Origin: Phyto melanocephala
Lineage: Eukaryota > Arthropoda > Insecta > Diptera > Rhinophoridae
Reading direction: 5' to 3'
NCBI GenBank assembly: GCA_941918925.1
Contig: OW799235.1
Coordinates: forward strand, 107,649,947 to 107,713,946
Length of the DNA: 64,000 nucleotides
Part shown: positions 13,501 through 26,246 of the stretch, piece by piece
Position numbering within the stretch: the first letter of the stretch is position 1
Layout: every line of letters starts with the position of its first letter
The notes under the pieces: model-generated
Told to the model about the DNA's origin: nothing
The model's input: only the letters and a program-made list of their open reading frames with translations
Databases searched by the model: none
Made by a program: the position numbers and the translations under genes

Positions 13501-15088
13501 AGCCATAACTGTCATATGCTAGAACTTATATTTTAATTATAATATATATATTTTCCTTTTACTACCTCAAGGGGCATTGGGCCGCAATTATAATACCACA
13601 AGCTAATTTTTAAATTAAGAAAATTTTATGTCACTTTAAAAAAGTCATCTGTGTTTTATGCAATTTCAAAAACACACACGAGAAAATTATTAAATTTTTA
13701 CACCCTTTGCTGAATTTTAACCCTGTTAGTATTTTTGCCTGTATATTTGCATACAATTCGTCAAAGGATAAAAAAATATCACTTTATCTTTTGAAACTAT
13801 TGATATTGCTCCAAGAAATCTGCTGTTAATAATTCTTAACATTTTAAGCAATCTGGAATGTGTATAACAAGTATTATAACAGTTACTTTAATAGCAAAGA
13901 CCAACATAGAAAAATTAGAATCCATCTGTCACATGATTTCTTTATATTTTTCCTCTTACTCTTAATCAGTCAGGATCATTGTTATTTTATTAAATTTTAC
14001 ATCATCTCTTGACGGTCATGTCTCTCTATTGCATTTTCTGTGTGGCATTTAATTTACTTACTCTTAATAGAATTTGCTGCACAGATACATTCATACATAT
14101 ACATGTGTATGTACATTTTTATTATATTTTCTACTTTGTTGTTTGATTTCCTGCTGTATGTGGGAGTGTATTTTATATTAAACAACATGTTACGTTGTTC
14201 GTATCTTAATATATGCATTCAATTTATTAAACTAATTAGCAGAGTGTCACTGGCATACAAATTAATAATGTACAAGTGGCATCAAATGCAAAACAGCGGG
14301 AATAATATTTTCTTTTTTACTATTTCTTTTCGTCTAAAATATAAATTTTCATTTAGTTTATATACGGGCACCACTGATTATTAAGGTGGTTTGTTGTGGA
14401 GCGAAATGTAGGTGCAATTCGTTTATGTGGTTAAATTTACTTAATCAGATCTTATACCAAGTACACGGCAAATTTATTCATCAGGTTGTGCTGATTCGTC
14501 AGCTGATTTAATTTTTTTTTTCATTACTTATTTTAAACTTCAGCTGTTAAAGTATATAGAAAAAAAAACAATTCTCTCTTTTCTCTATTTATATCAAATG
14601 TCCAACTTTGTATTATATATAAAACATAAAGAAAAAAAATTCTTTCCGAATTTACCAATTTAAAGAATGTACTAGGGTAGACCTTGACAGGTAGCGGTGC
14701 CAGCCCAGCTGATTATTTTCTTGTGTCCTAAGAGATTTCAGTCCCAAGAGTTGTCAAACTTCATTTTAAAAAAAGAGAGATGAAAAATTCTGTTCATCTG
14801 CGCTATCACCTGATTACACCATGGAATGTATCAAATAGTAATCCAAACGACCTTAATCAAAAATATAAATATAAACTTTAAAGATTTTGAGAAAAGGAAT
14901 ATAATATTTGAAATATGCCTGGTGTGGATTTCATAGCAACCTGCAGTTTAATTTTGTGCCTTAATGACAAAAGTAATTATGAAGTTGTTTTTTTTCCTTT
15001 CTTGTAAATCTAAAAGCTTTTAACAAAGGCCAGTTGATGTTGATTATTTGTGATGACCGTATTGTTTTGTCGTCGTCTTCTAAGGCTT
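13501..15088. other. non-coding DNA between a mariner relic and a MITE
   Basis: The longest frame (14040-14384, 114 codons) is rich in F, I, L and Y as expected of AT-rich chance translation, with no domain. Nothing else supported. Confidence 0.55.
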
Positions 15089-15383
15089 TAATACACGGCA
15101 TGTTTTTTACATCTGACTTTAAAATTTGTGAGACATATGTTAATCTAAATGTCTGTCAAAATTGTACTTTTACACTGACTGCTTTGCAGAAGCAGAGATT
15201 TTTGCCAACGGCTGATGTCACATGTTTTGAAAGAAAAAAATAGAGCGCACTCTAATTAAAATTTTGTCAGATGTCTAAACACATGACTTTTACATAGACA
15301 ATGTTTTTAAGGTAACACACGACATGTTTGTATTAGCAGTGGAGAATTTGACAAGTCAGATGTAAAAAACATGCCGTGTATTA
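15089..15383. mobile_element. MITE with TAATACACGGCATG inverted ends
   Basis: TAATACACGGCATGTTTTTT is perfectly inverted at the two ends for 31 bases, through ACATCTGACTT. A third, partial copy of the same end (ACACACGACATGTTTGTATT) lies inside near 15315. It is 295 bp. An open frame over 15034-15243 overlaps the element by chance. Confidence 0.75.
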
Positions 15384-15682
15384 GCTCCTTTAGATTTCTT
15401 GTTTATTATTCGATTACGAATGCCAAGTTTTAATGATTAAGTTTTATCATTAAAGTGAGTGCTTGAATGCAATCGTGAATTAGAAACGATAATCGATAAT
15501 AATTTTTTATGATTTGACGCTGCTAAACTTTGACCGCTAGGCTCTTGTGAAGTCGCTAATTAACGTCAGTAAGCTGCAGTTGTCCGATTGGCTTAAAGTC
15601 AACTTTAGCCAGGCCATCTTACAAATTGAGCGCCATTTATGTGGCAGAGTCATTAAAACTAAAATCTCTAGGGTTTTACAAT

Positions 15683-15828
15683 TGGTGAATTCATAAGACG
15701 TGCTTTCAAAAAATTTAATAATTATTAAAAAAAGTATTGTTTTATTTATAGTTAAATTTAGACCCATTTAAAAATGTGTAAATATGACAATATGATTACT
15801 ACTGATAGCACACCTTGTAAATTCACCA
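15683..15828. mobile_element. MITE, second copy of the GGTGAATTC family
   Basis: Left end TTGGTGAATTCATAAGACGT and right end GATAGCACACCTTGTAAATT followed by CACCAA form an imperfect inverted repeat like that at 62504-62676. The interior is AT-rich, about 146 bp in all. Confidence 0.6.
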
Positions 15829-16624
15829 AATATAAAAATTTTCAAATTTAATTTAAACTTAGGCTGGGTAGAATTAATTGCAAATTCCCAAAAAAAAGTG
15901 AGAAAAAATCAGTTTTTGCCAATATATTTTTTTTTTAAGTTTGAAAAACTCAATGTAGAATTTATTTCATGATAACCGAGAATAATTCTTCTGTGCCACA
16001 TGATTACTCACACGAATTGCTAAAACATCTTACTATTTTTAAAACATCACCTTTTATTTATAAACGTGAATTTATTTCTATTTCAAGTCGACAATAGATG
16101 GCGAGTACATTTTTTATAATCTCTAATTATTACTGAAATTAATGCCAATTTGAACTCAACATAGACTTGTTTCTGAGAGTCGAATCTACATAATCAAGTT
16201 ATATTCATTGAAACAATCCCGCTTTTAATTACAGCTTTAACAAATTATAATACTAAGTTTGAAAGAAAAACAAAAAAGCCTAGTGGACTAGAACTTTACC
16301 AACGATGTCAAAATTGTTACCAAAGCTGTAACCGCAAGAGGGAACTAAATAATCTGTGTACAAAATAATACTCTTCATTGCTAATTACAAAAATTTTGTA
16401 CTGAGTCTAACTACTTACAATGACTACTGCCTACCTTTATACCAAAACATTGATGCTATTAAACGGCATTCATTGTTAGATTGAGTTAGTGCTTGAAATT
16501 TATTTTCCGCCTAAAACTATGCTCATGTTTTGTTTGACCTAAATTTTAAATGTTACTAAACTAACAATAGGAGAAAAGTTATGATAATCGAAGAACATCA
16601 AATTAACATTCATTATTAATTTTT
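15829..16624. other. non-coding AT-rich DNA
   Basis: No frame or repeat end recognised on either strand. Confidence 0.5.
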
Positions 16625-17385
16625 ATACCCTACACCATGCGGTAAGCGGAAAAGGTATTATGCGGTTGTGCTGTTGTTTGTTACTCTATATAAGCAAAAA
16701 AAAATAATGCTTACTTTAATTTAATTGCGAGTATATGGATCAACGTAGAATAACGTTCTAAATTTAATAAGCCATAATCTTTAAAACGTCTATCTGTCCG
16801 TCTTGGTAAAACTTTCAATAAAATAACTTTTTTAGTCCTAGAACGATTTATTATTGTATCTAGATGAAACTTACCACAAATAAGGGTTTTAATAGCATAA
16901 TTCCTCCCTAGAAACTTCGATTAAGATTCAAACATAATTGACATAAAATATTAAAGAAAATCTGCTTTTGAAAACTTATCGTATTTTACACTCATAAAGC
17001 TTTTTAACAAATATCCTATGAACTAAATATCGACCCCTGTGTGCTATATTATGTTACAAAAACAAAATTTTACAGGAGAGTTTCATTACTTAAAAAAAAA
17101 ATAAAAATAAAAACTTAAATAACACTGCTACGTACGATAAAATATACACAGTGTTATCTCCATAACTAAAACAGTTATCGCTATAATATTTTATCAGCCG
17201 ATGGATTAATGGATGTAAAACCAATTTGCATAAAAAAGTCGATTTCTAAAAAACGTAACATACGATAATTTCGCTCACAGGGGTCGATATAATTATTCTT
17301 GACAATATTGTCTAATTCGAAAAACTATAATAATACGCAAACAAATTTTTAATATGGTGGTGTAGTGTATTATATGGTCGACCTT
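16625..17385. repeat. larger repeat with TATACCCTACACCA ends, hosting the 17027 MITE
   Basis: TTATACCCTACACCATGCGG on the left and TGGTGTAGTGTATTATATGG on the right are inverted relatives. Next to the left end is a GTCTATCTGTCCGTCTTGG block like that in the DINE-like family. Only the ends and this block are clear, so the family assignment is loose. Confidence 0.4.
17027..17290. mobile_element. MITE with ATATCGACCCCTGTG inverted ends
   Basis: ATATCGACCCCTGTG.GC is perfectly inverted at the two ends and similarity continues through TATTATGTTAC. The centre has a CACAGTGTTATC/ACAGTTATCG stretch. It is 264 bp and sits within a larger repeat (16625-17385), making a nested pair. Confidence 0.7.
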
Positions 17386-18780
17386 GACCAACCATTAATA
17401 TTATACTTGTTTTTGTTATTATCGCATTATTTGTTTTATTTTCAGTATCGCTCTCTATCGCCTTTCTCTTTACATGTTAACTATTAATTTATTCTGGTTA
17501 TATTTAGAACAGGTTTATAATACAAAATTACCATACATATTTAGTTTGTTTTCAATACCTTGAACAAATTTCAAAACTAATCATAGATATGGGGTAAAAC
17601 AATATTTAACCCTTAAGTGGGTTTAAAAATAAACTATATATGAAAGATTTTCGAAACTAAATGGTGAGTGCTCTTACTGATGAAGGGTATGTGGAGAGGA
17701 TATCAAAACTTTAAAACTTTACCTGTGCAAGCACATGCTACAGGTCAAATTTAATACAATACCTGATATTTATGCAAAGTTTATATTTTTAAAGAATTGC
17801 CTTTGTGTTTGAACAGGCCTTGGCTGTGTGTTTATTGGGTAGTTTTTAAATCCAACTTAACGTGTTTGAAGATAAAAAAAATGCCAAGACGATGTACACA
17901 TGCGAATGTAAAATATCTGAAATAAAAAAAAAATTCTTTTGGAAACAATCTAATAATGAAAATTTAAAACATAAATTAGTAATATATTTATATAAAAATA
18001 TAAAGAAAATCATGTCTTCTATAAACGATAAATGACGTACATTCTACAAAATATTTCGTGATTTCAAGCCACGAAATATTTTTTTATTTATTGCAAAATA
18101 ACTTTTAGCAAAAAAGACAAGTAATTAATAAAATATTAATTAATTTAATTATTGTAGAGTATAATCTCTTTTCGCTAATATGTATTACATTCTTTGTTTT
18201 AGTTCGATTTACTATTTCTAAGTTTTCTAATGTTTAGTCTCAAAATCAAACCGTTAGTATTTTTGCAATACAAGAGATAGTACCTCTTTTACCAAAATCA
18301 AGAGTCTGACTTCTAGAGGCAGGTAAAAAAAACTATAACTTTGTGTGAGTGTGACACTTCCTGCTAATACTAATTACCAAACTGTTAATAACATTTGTAT
18401 ACAAATTGTTAACTGTAAATTGTAGGTGTGTGCAAAGTTTTATGATATGCGTGTAAGCAGAAGTGGTTGAAAAAGAATATTTATTAAAAGTGGGCGTGGC
18501 ACTTTTCTTCTTTCATAATATTGTTTTAATTGTGATTAAAATTATTTTGTAGAACTTAACTAAATTGACTTTTAGATACGGGTAAGATTTAATAATATAA
18601 TTCTTCAATTTATTGTGCGTGATTTATTTATTTATATTTTGGTATTGGACAAACCCAGTGTTGCAATTGGTAACTAACATTCTTATAATAAAGTTTAAAA
18701 TTTTTTGCAATATATGTACGTAATCAGATCGTTTTGACGTACGAACGCTATTTGTGTTGTATGTAACTTAAAAAATTCAT
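17386..18780. other. non-coding DNA with a 12-bp hairpin
   Basis: AAATATTTCGTG...CACGAAATATTT at about 18049-18081 forms a perfect 12-base stem. The rest has no recognised content. Confidence 0.5.
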
Positions 18781-19275
18781 GTCGACCAAAAAATTGAATT
18801 AAATCGTGAACATGTTCGTGCGATTATTTTGTACAACTTTCAAAGTGGATTAAATCAACAACATTGCATCGATGAACTCAATTCGATTTTTAGCGGTTAA
18901 GCCCCATCAATAACCAGTAATTATCAATGGTTTATTGAATTCAATCGTGGCCATAGTTCGCTCAACAACGAACTCTGTAGAGGTTGTCTAAATCGCTTAT
19001 TGTTTCGAAAAACATTGATGCTGAGCGTGAAATGATACTGCAGTATCGTCATGTAACTAACTTATGGTGAGTTTGAGGCAATCATAATAATTGTTGGATC
19101 AGCATGCACTCAGCATTTCATGAACATTTGGCTGGAAAATATTCTCGTGTCTATTGGTCGCAAAAAATGCTCAACAAAAACGATCGCGGTGCTTTAAAAC
19201 ATGTGTGTGACATTGTGACAGGTGAGCAATTGTGGATCTACGTGTATGAGCCTGAAAGTAAACAAAGTTGACTGT
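18781..19275 (+). pseudogene. decayed mariner transposase, N-terminal part
   Basis: VRAIILYNFQSGLNQQHCID is readable near 18817, followed by ELNSIF and then a stop at about 18899, and IEFNRGHSSLNNEL near 18936. Later pieces include HEHLA-like residues near 19120 and VTGEQLWIYVYEPESKQ near 19216. The last corresponds to the first catalytic site, where the expected D of GDESW is lost. The domain order is that of mariner, with multiple stops and frameshifts. The C-terminal half is not recognisable. Confidence 0.75.
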
Positions 19276-19664
19276 ATGGGTCTTCCAAAAAGTGGAAAAA
19301 ATATTAATGTCTTGGAGGTACGTCAATATGAAAAATGTTGATCTTCATGGAGAATATTTTAAAAAGTAATAAAGTCATTTTCGATGATGTGTTGTCTCTG
19401 CTCCCGAAATATGAAAGGCAATCCCCGTTAATATACAACTACAGTTTTAACAATATACATAAAACGAAAAATTTTTGAACACAGTACTTATGGAGGTGGA
19501 ATATTTCAAACGGAATGACGAAATTAATAAAATCCCATACCACTTATTTGGTAGTGCAACTACATATTATAATTATTTTCTATTTTTGTTATTAAAATAA
19601 TTAGGCAATAATTAAATCGTCGAAATTGGTTTTAAAAGTCTTGAGTGACAGAAATATGATATCG

Positions 19665-19748
19665 GAATTCTGTTGGCCTTAACTGGACGACATGGATCTG
19701 GACGAGATGTGGTTTCAGTAAGACAGTGCCACCTTTCACACTCTTCAT
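19665..19748 (+). pseudogene. small mariner-like fragment around the second catalytic D
   Basis: LDDMDLDEMWFQ, stop, DSATFHT is readable. It corresponds to the ...MWFQQDGATCHT motif of the same transposase type as the relic at 12.8 kb. Two in-frame stops in about 25 codons; nothing recognisable follows. Confidence 0.55.
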
Positions 19749-20677
19749 TAAACAATTTAATTTATTTATTACAGCAACGATTGCCAAAACAGATTATCTC
19801 GGGTGTATGCATCTCTATGAAAAAGTAATGAAAAAAGTAATGGGGATCATTTGACGGACACTTTGTTCCATACCTAATCGCAATAAGTCTTCTATCCAAC
19901 AATAGCTGCCTCAAAAATACGTGTTTTTATATTGAAATGAAAAATGTATATTCTTATAGAGACAGACTTTATCATATTACAAAATATGAATTTTAAATAA
20001 AACAAGAAACATACAAAAACTTCATTAAAACCCAAATCATTAACTTTTTTTCTTAATTTATTTTATTTTTCTAAACCCAATAACCAATAAATTAAATTAT
20101 TTAAATAAAAATATCGTTAGTATAGAGTAAATTATTTAAAATTAAAACTTAAAAAAAAACAAAATTCATCCAACCAAGACATTAAAGGTATTCAATGGTT
20201 TCACTTTTACCGAAAACGACAGTGTTAATTCGCTAATTAAGAATTTTTTAACAAAAATTTTACATTATTATTATTATTTTTTTTTTTGTTACAGAAAATT
20301 TTTTTTAACATAGTGTTTAGCGATATTTACATAAGATTTGAACTGAATATTTATTAGTCTTTTGTATGGAAATTTGCTTTGCAAATGACCTTCATGAATT
20401 TGCATTTCTTATTTTAAACAAAATGCAAATTAATACCAATTTGCATATTTTCGCTGATACAATAGAGAATCCATTCTATAATACATGCGTGGCAGAGAAC
20501 TGTTTAGTATTCACTTTTGTCTTAGGATAAAGCAACCCGCGCTTATCAGAGAAATGAGTTGTAATTAATTTCTTTAGCGAGCTATTTGCAATGCCGCTGC
20601 GTCCTGTTGTAATTACTAGCCGTCTACATCTACCAATTTCAGTTACCATGTCGAAATATAGAGTACAGAGTAAAATT
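19749..20677. other. non-coding AT-rich DNA
   Basis: Nothing recognisable. A T-run lies at about 20277-20287. Confidence 0.5.
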
Positions 20678-21840
20678 CAATCTTCTTGTCTAGCCTTTCA
20701 ACTTAAAATTCGTAAAAAACTTAAACACTTAGGCAGTTCGAATGGTATAAAAACCGGTTATTTAGGTTGAATAAACCGGTTTTTTTATAATAAACCGGTT
20801 ATTTCATTATGTATATTTTGCAACCAAATTCCTTTTATTGTAGAAATAACATTTAAAAGTAAAGTGGTGTAATAAACCGGTTATTTTAGTATAAAAACCG
20901 GTTATTTTAAAATGTATATTTTGAAAACAAATTTGTTTTATTGTAAAAATCCCATTTAAGAAGTAAGTTTTAATTGTAATATTGAGCCTCATATTTTGAT
21001 ACACCTGACAACCTTACACGTTTCATAAATAATTTCAAAACGAAAAGAAACAAAAGTAAATATGAAATATATTTTTTATATTTATTTATTTGTTTTTAAA
21101 CAAATTCGATTTTATATGATTTTTTTCAAGCTTGAGATCAACTTTTTTGGTTTTTTATAAAAAATTATTTATTAGAAACCAATATTTCGCTACCAAACAA
21201 TCGGTAGCTTCTTCAGGGTAATATATATACAAATTTTATAAAAACAAAAAACAAATGCAAACAAATTGATCTCAAGCTTGGAAAAAATCATATATAATCA
21301 ATAAAAAAGATCAAGAAACTTAGACGAAAAATTCGATTTTCTTATCTAGCCTTCAAATACAAAATCATAAAAAACTTTTAACTTAAGGAGTTCGAACGGT
21401 TTTTATTCGACCATTGTTAAATGGTTTTTTAATTTTATTTTTTTGTGTTATATATCGCATAAACCGGTTATTTTGGTTAAATAAACCGGTTATTTAGGTG
21501 TAATAAACCGGTTATATTAGTCAATTGCTTTGTATTTATTCAAATTACTCTTTTTCTTCTTTTTTTTTTTTCTTCAAATATTTTATTGTTGTATTATTAT
21601 TTATTTGAATAAAACCGGTTTTTTTGAAACTATATAATATAATTGATCTCCCTAAGTAATATATTGTTTAAGCTTTTCATTGAGGACAATGACATATGGC
21701 ACTTACGTACATTCAATTAAGGGCAACGTTGGATAGGGTGAACTAGAATGATTCGGCTTAATTAAATTGCTTTTGAATAGTTTGATTTAAAAAAAACCGG
21801 TTGCTTTTTTCTAAATTGCAAAAACCCCGGTTATAGGGTT
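20678..21840. repeat. cluster of AACCGGTTATTT motifs
   Basis: At least ten AAACCGGTTATTT-like units occur between 20750 and 21840, in both orientations. Two pieces of about 80 bases (20678-20756 and 21331-21409) are related and share CTAGCCTTTCAA/CTAGCCTTCAAA and GTTCGAA.GGT. A half-repeat at 20800-20880 and 20880-20960 shares AATGTATATTTTG.AAC. It looks like an expanded or duplicated relic of the hAT-like element. Confidence 0.5.
21113..21297. repeat. inverted repeat (foldback) with TCAAGCTTGAGATCAA arms
   Basis: TATATGATTTTTTTCAAGCT on the left and the reverse complement TTGATCTCAAGCTTG...AAAAAATCATATA on the right give about 28 matched bases. The loop contains GCTACCAAACAATCGGTAGC, itself a small hairpin. 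It interrupts the AACCGGTT cluster and is probably a separate insertion. Confidence 0.6.
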
Positions 21841-22034
21841 TTTAATTAGTTAAATTTAAGGTAAAAAGGCATGTATCACAAGTTTTTCTTATGGGATTGG
21901 CCATAATTTACTTGCTATTGTATTTTTATATAACTCTTTTTTTTTGATTCATAAGTAATAATTTTAATCACAAAAGATAGTTTGTAGTTTAGGCTTGATA
22001 GACTTGGGTCCATCATATTGATCCCTTTGTGATA

Positions 22035-22148
22035 TCTGAATAGAATAGAAAAAATAGAATAGAAGAATCGAAAAAAAGGAGAATCAGGGAATCGAAGTCA
22101 CAATCCCCAGACTAGCAGACCAGTACATTACTGACTAGGGCACCCATT
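22035..22148 (-). repeat. possible tRNA-derived SINE
   Basis: Read on the minus strand, GGGTGCCCTAGTCAGTAATG then GTCTGCTAGTCTGGGGATTG and TGACTTCGATTCCC resemble the A box and B box (GGTTCGATTCC) of a tRNA-like Pol III promoter at the normal distance. The end is a simple tail of TTCTATTCTATT units (22038-22068 on +). No full tRNA cloverleaf is convincing, so a SINE or tRNA pseudogene is the better reading. Confidence 0.4.
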
Positions 22149-24336
22149 CTAATTTCTTACATTCATACTTGCTTCTCCTTTTTTTGTTTGTTATGTATGC
22201 TTCGAATAGAAAATTATAAAAAAATAGTTATTTTATTTTTTAATTTATTTTTAATCTTCCGTGGGTGCTGTACTAAATGGTGCTAATTTTGGTGTGAGGA
22301 ACTGTGACAGTGATAAATTGTTTTATGATTGAAATTAGTAATTTGAAGCGACTTTCGATTGCAGGCGTTTTATTATATAATGTTTTAAAATTCTCTACAG
22401 AGATCCATTATGATTTATCCTCTTATATTAATTATTACTACTTTCCTTGTGTCATTACAAAATAATTTTATATCAACTCGTAAATGTTGCTCTTAACAGT
22501 AATCTATTTACGTTTGCGGCACCATCAAATACAATATAGAAATGATCATTCATTCCTAGCGGCCTACTTTTAATGTAATTACAAACTTTTCTATCACAAC
22601 AGCAAAGAATTTTGCAACAACAAAATATCATGATTTAATTACAACTGACATAGTATTGTCCTTTCAACTATATTGTTTGTTTGTCTATAATATCTTGGTT
22701 ATAATTTTATTAATGATGTATGATGTGATGCTCTTTTTTTAATTGATGATTTATTTTTTTGTTTTTTACTTACAGGTAAGTTCAACAAAATCAATATCGT
22801 ACATGATAAGGTTACAACAGACAAAAAAAAGAAAAGGAAATTTGTATAAAAGTTGCACACTAATGGATTTCCTATGCCCAGCTCTGGCCATTTGCAAATA
22901 GGTAATGTATGTCTGTGCTGAAAGCCTCGAATGGCTCCTGTGATAACTTGTATGTTCACTAATGCCTTTTAAATTTAAATTTAAGGAGAAAAGAGAACAA
23001 CATTAAAATAACGAAATTGAATAATATCCGGTTATGAAATCTCATGCAAAATGTCAACTAAATTGAATTCTTTTTCTCTATGTTCTGTAATGTCACTCAC
23101 TCCTCTAGCTATAACAAAACGAATCTATTTATATCTGTCATTTATGAAAAAAAAAAAAATTATTTTACACAAATTCAATTTTACTTATTTTTTTCATTTT
23201 GTGATTTTATTTAAATAAAAATAATTCACTTGACTTGTTTTTCTATGGTGATTATTGCTATTGTTTTGAAATTTTAAAATTTATTTTTCTGCACCGACTG
23301 TGATAGATAATTCATATGTAAAATGAAATCATACGAAAACAACTATAAAAATACATGTGCATGTACATGTACATATGTATGTGTAAGTGTATGTACATAG
23401 AGAAAGAAAAATTCTTTTTGAAAACTACAAAAACTAATTAACTTTTCAAATATGTCAGCCGCATGCAGTTTACTACACAATTTTATTAGAGCAAATATTT
23501 TACATCTGTGAGTATGAGATTTTTATGGAAAATAACTCAGCAAAATTAAAGTAGAGTTTTACAGTTACATTTTCGAATCCATTTTAAAATTTTCAAAGGT
23601 TTATTGAAAAAAATTTTCTTACAAAATTGGCTCTATATCCATAACTTAAATAAAGTTGAACATTTCTTATGAATTTATTTGAATTAAAATTGTTTTTTTT
23701 ACCAACACGCAGTACCATAATTTTATGTCAAGTTGGAAGGACCTTCACAATAACGTACAATTTTGTATGAATACTACTAAACACCTTCTCAAGTCGTCTT
23801 CGATCAACTTATTCTCATCGTTTTTAATTATCAAGAATTTATGCCTCATTGCACATATTGTTTACATGTCAAGTCAGCGAAATGTTGTGTTTGTGGCGTC
23901 AAAACACCGCTACCTCAACACTTGAGTGTTAAGAAATGCCTTAGGGTGACGCTCATACAGCATTTTATTTAATGAATAAATTAATAAATTTTTGTAAATT
24001 TTTTCTGGCTTCCACATTTTTATAAGAAATTTTTACAGTTGATTTAAAATTAAGTCGGACACTGTATACATTTGGTTAAATAAATAATAATTAAAGCATA
24101 CATTGTATGTTTTACTTTTACATTTTTAAACTTTAAACACACAAAATTTATATAAAAAAACTCAGACCAAGAACCTTTTTTTTGTGGTTCCAGTTCTTAG
24201 TTATCATCCTTTTCAGCTAATCTTTTGCTCATGGACTCCACCAATTTCCAACATACTGACACATTGATTTTTGAATATTATTTCTTCGACGCATTCTCAT
24301 TTCTGTTGCATGCCGTACGATGCCTAAAGTCTGTAG
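22149..24336. other. non-coding AT-rich DNA
   Basis: Frames at 22699-22959 and 23725-23925 are not convincing. ATGTACATGTACATATGTAT simple sequence near 23359-23380. Confidence 0.5.
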
Positions 24337-24467
24337 TACACGAAATGTAAAAGGCCACATACGCATGTGGCTGTGACGTAATTTTGACGTCACCACAAAG
24401 CATAAATGTATCCGCTTCGGCCACATGTGTTGCATATGCATTTTTGAACTAAAATACATTTCGTGTA
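24337..24467. mobile_element. short inverted-repeat element with TACACGAAATGTA ends
   Basis: TACACGAAATGTA at 24337-24349 is exactly inverted at 24455-24467. Inside is GGCCACATACGCATGTGGC, a second hairpin. Related sequence (CATGTGCATGTGGCTTTTTA) lies at 24553-24575, so the original element may have been larger or duplicated. Confidence 0.6.
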
Positions 24468-25179
24468 ATATCAAAATCTTACTGCATGAAGCCACTACGA
24501 CTTTTAAAAAAAATGTAACCAATGTGCTAAACATTTTATTGACGTCAGACCCTCATGTGCATGTGGCTTTTTACATGTGACCATAAGTGTTTTATTACGT
24601 TAATATATTAATCTTACTTTCCACTCAGATTTCAACGATTTTTTCAAGAAAGTAAATTTTGACGTTTTCAAGAAATTGAAATGACAAATGGTAAACACTG
24701 TTGCCTACTAATAAAACTTGTACAAATTTACAGGATTGTGGTAAAATAATAATTGTGAATACAACTTATTTTTGTATATATGAAAAGATTTAAAATATTT
24801 ATTCTGCAAATATACATCAAGAATAATATTAATGTAATTTTAAAACAATAATTTTATTAAAAATTAACAAAAATTATTTCTTTTAACTTGTGTTCCCTTT
24901 TAAATTTGTGTATGAAATATTCTTGGTAACTCTAAAGGTAGTAAACAAAATGGAGGCAAATGAAGCGCATCAATGTAAAATGTATAGCAATTATTGCGAC
25001 TCTTCGCTACGACGACATTTTTAAAATGAAATTTCACTTTCCTGTGTAAACGCACAAGAAATGTACATGAAAGTAATCTATTTCATAGAAATTTTTATTT
25101 ATAATACGTATACAGATATTTCATGAAATCACTTTCATGTGTAAATGCAGGGTAAGGTTGTGTTTTAAGCACGTAAGGG

Positions 25180-25870
25180 CAGTAAGAAAGCCACCACAAG
25201 CGAACATTAAGAGCTTTATGTTTAGGGTCGTTGTCCTGTTAGAAATAAAATTTAATATTTTATTTCTAATTTATCAACACTTTTATTCAAATGTTCACCC
25301 AGAATGGTTAGGTTTTTGGTGTGCTCCATAGTACCATAAATTAATACAAATTCCCCAGGTCCAGCGGTAATCGTTCAATTACAAATAAGAATAGAGCCCT
25401 CAACATGCTTTAGAGTAGGTCCTAAATTTCCTTCGCTTCTCAATGGATTTGCAAATAATAACATACCAATAACATTGTCCATCCGATCGGAATATATTAA
25501 ACTTACTCTCATCTGTAAATAGCCTTTGGCTCCAAAATGAAAAATCCTTCTTTTAAGGTTTAGTACACTGAGTGTTCAATAAAAGTCCTGATTCGTGAGG
25601 ACGTTATTAATGGATTCAGGATAGCAGGGTACATTTAAATCTTTTTTAATCTCCGTTTTTAACTTTAGGGCAGTATTTATTGGAGATCTAGTTATTTTCC
25701 TGAACAATTCCAGCGTTTATCTGGTAAAAATAACAGTTTAGGTCATCCTAATTTTGACTTATTTTCGATAGAGTTAGTTTAACGATACACGAAGTACATC
25801 GCTTACTGTAGATTTTGATCTAACCACTACTTTTTCAATCTCACGAACACTTTTCCTTAATTAAAATGGC
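25180..25870 (-). pseudogene. decayed Tc1-like transposase
   Basis: On the minus strand there is an N-terminal helix-turn-helix remnant (SVREIEKVVVRSKSTVSDVL near 25850-25790). Next come RKITRSPINTALK near 25700, LFTDESKFNIFRSDGQCYW near 25530-25475 (first catalytic D) and QDNDPKHKALNVR near 25240-25201 (second D). That is the Tc1 order. Frameshifts and stops separate the pieces. The third catalytic residue region is missing, so the 3' part was lost near 25190. Confidence 0.75.
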
Positions 25871-26014
25871 GTATTATTAGATTTGTTACTTCGAAAAAGG
25901 TTTATCAGCGTTGCCGTCTCATTTTTAAAAGTTTTATTAAAAAATAATTTCTTTGACATTAAAAATTTTTTATAAATTTTTTTTTTTTTAATAATTAGTT
26001 TTACAGTAGCATAT

Positions 26015-26246
26015 CAAGGCGAATTCAATAAGGTGAACTCGTCGCTAAAACAAATACAAAGTGAAAAACATACAAACGTGTAATTTGTTAGTGTAAAACA
26101 AAACGATAAGTCAAAAATACACAAACATTTCAAATTTCAGCTGATGATCAGTTGATCTAATAAGTTCACCTTATTGAATTCGCCTTGAGGCCCTATGGTC
26201 CTTATAGGAACGACGGGAACATATATATATATATTGAATTCGCCTT
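26015..26246. mobile_element. MITE with AAGGCGAATTCA ends and 10-bp target duplication
   Basis: The left end CAAGGCGAATTCAATAAGGT is the inverse of two right-end copies: an inner one ending at 26187 (24 bases perfect) and an outer ATTGAATTCGCCTT ending at 26246. AGTAGCATAT flanks the whole unit (26005-26014 and 26247-26256). The extra segment between the two right ends includes a TA microsatellite. A 9-10-bp duplication would suit a Mutator-type element. Confidence 0.75.

Noticed and set aside
14040..14384. 114-codon open frame
   Set aside because: Rich in F, I, L and Y from AT-rich sequence, no motif, no splice or promoter context. Treated as chance.
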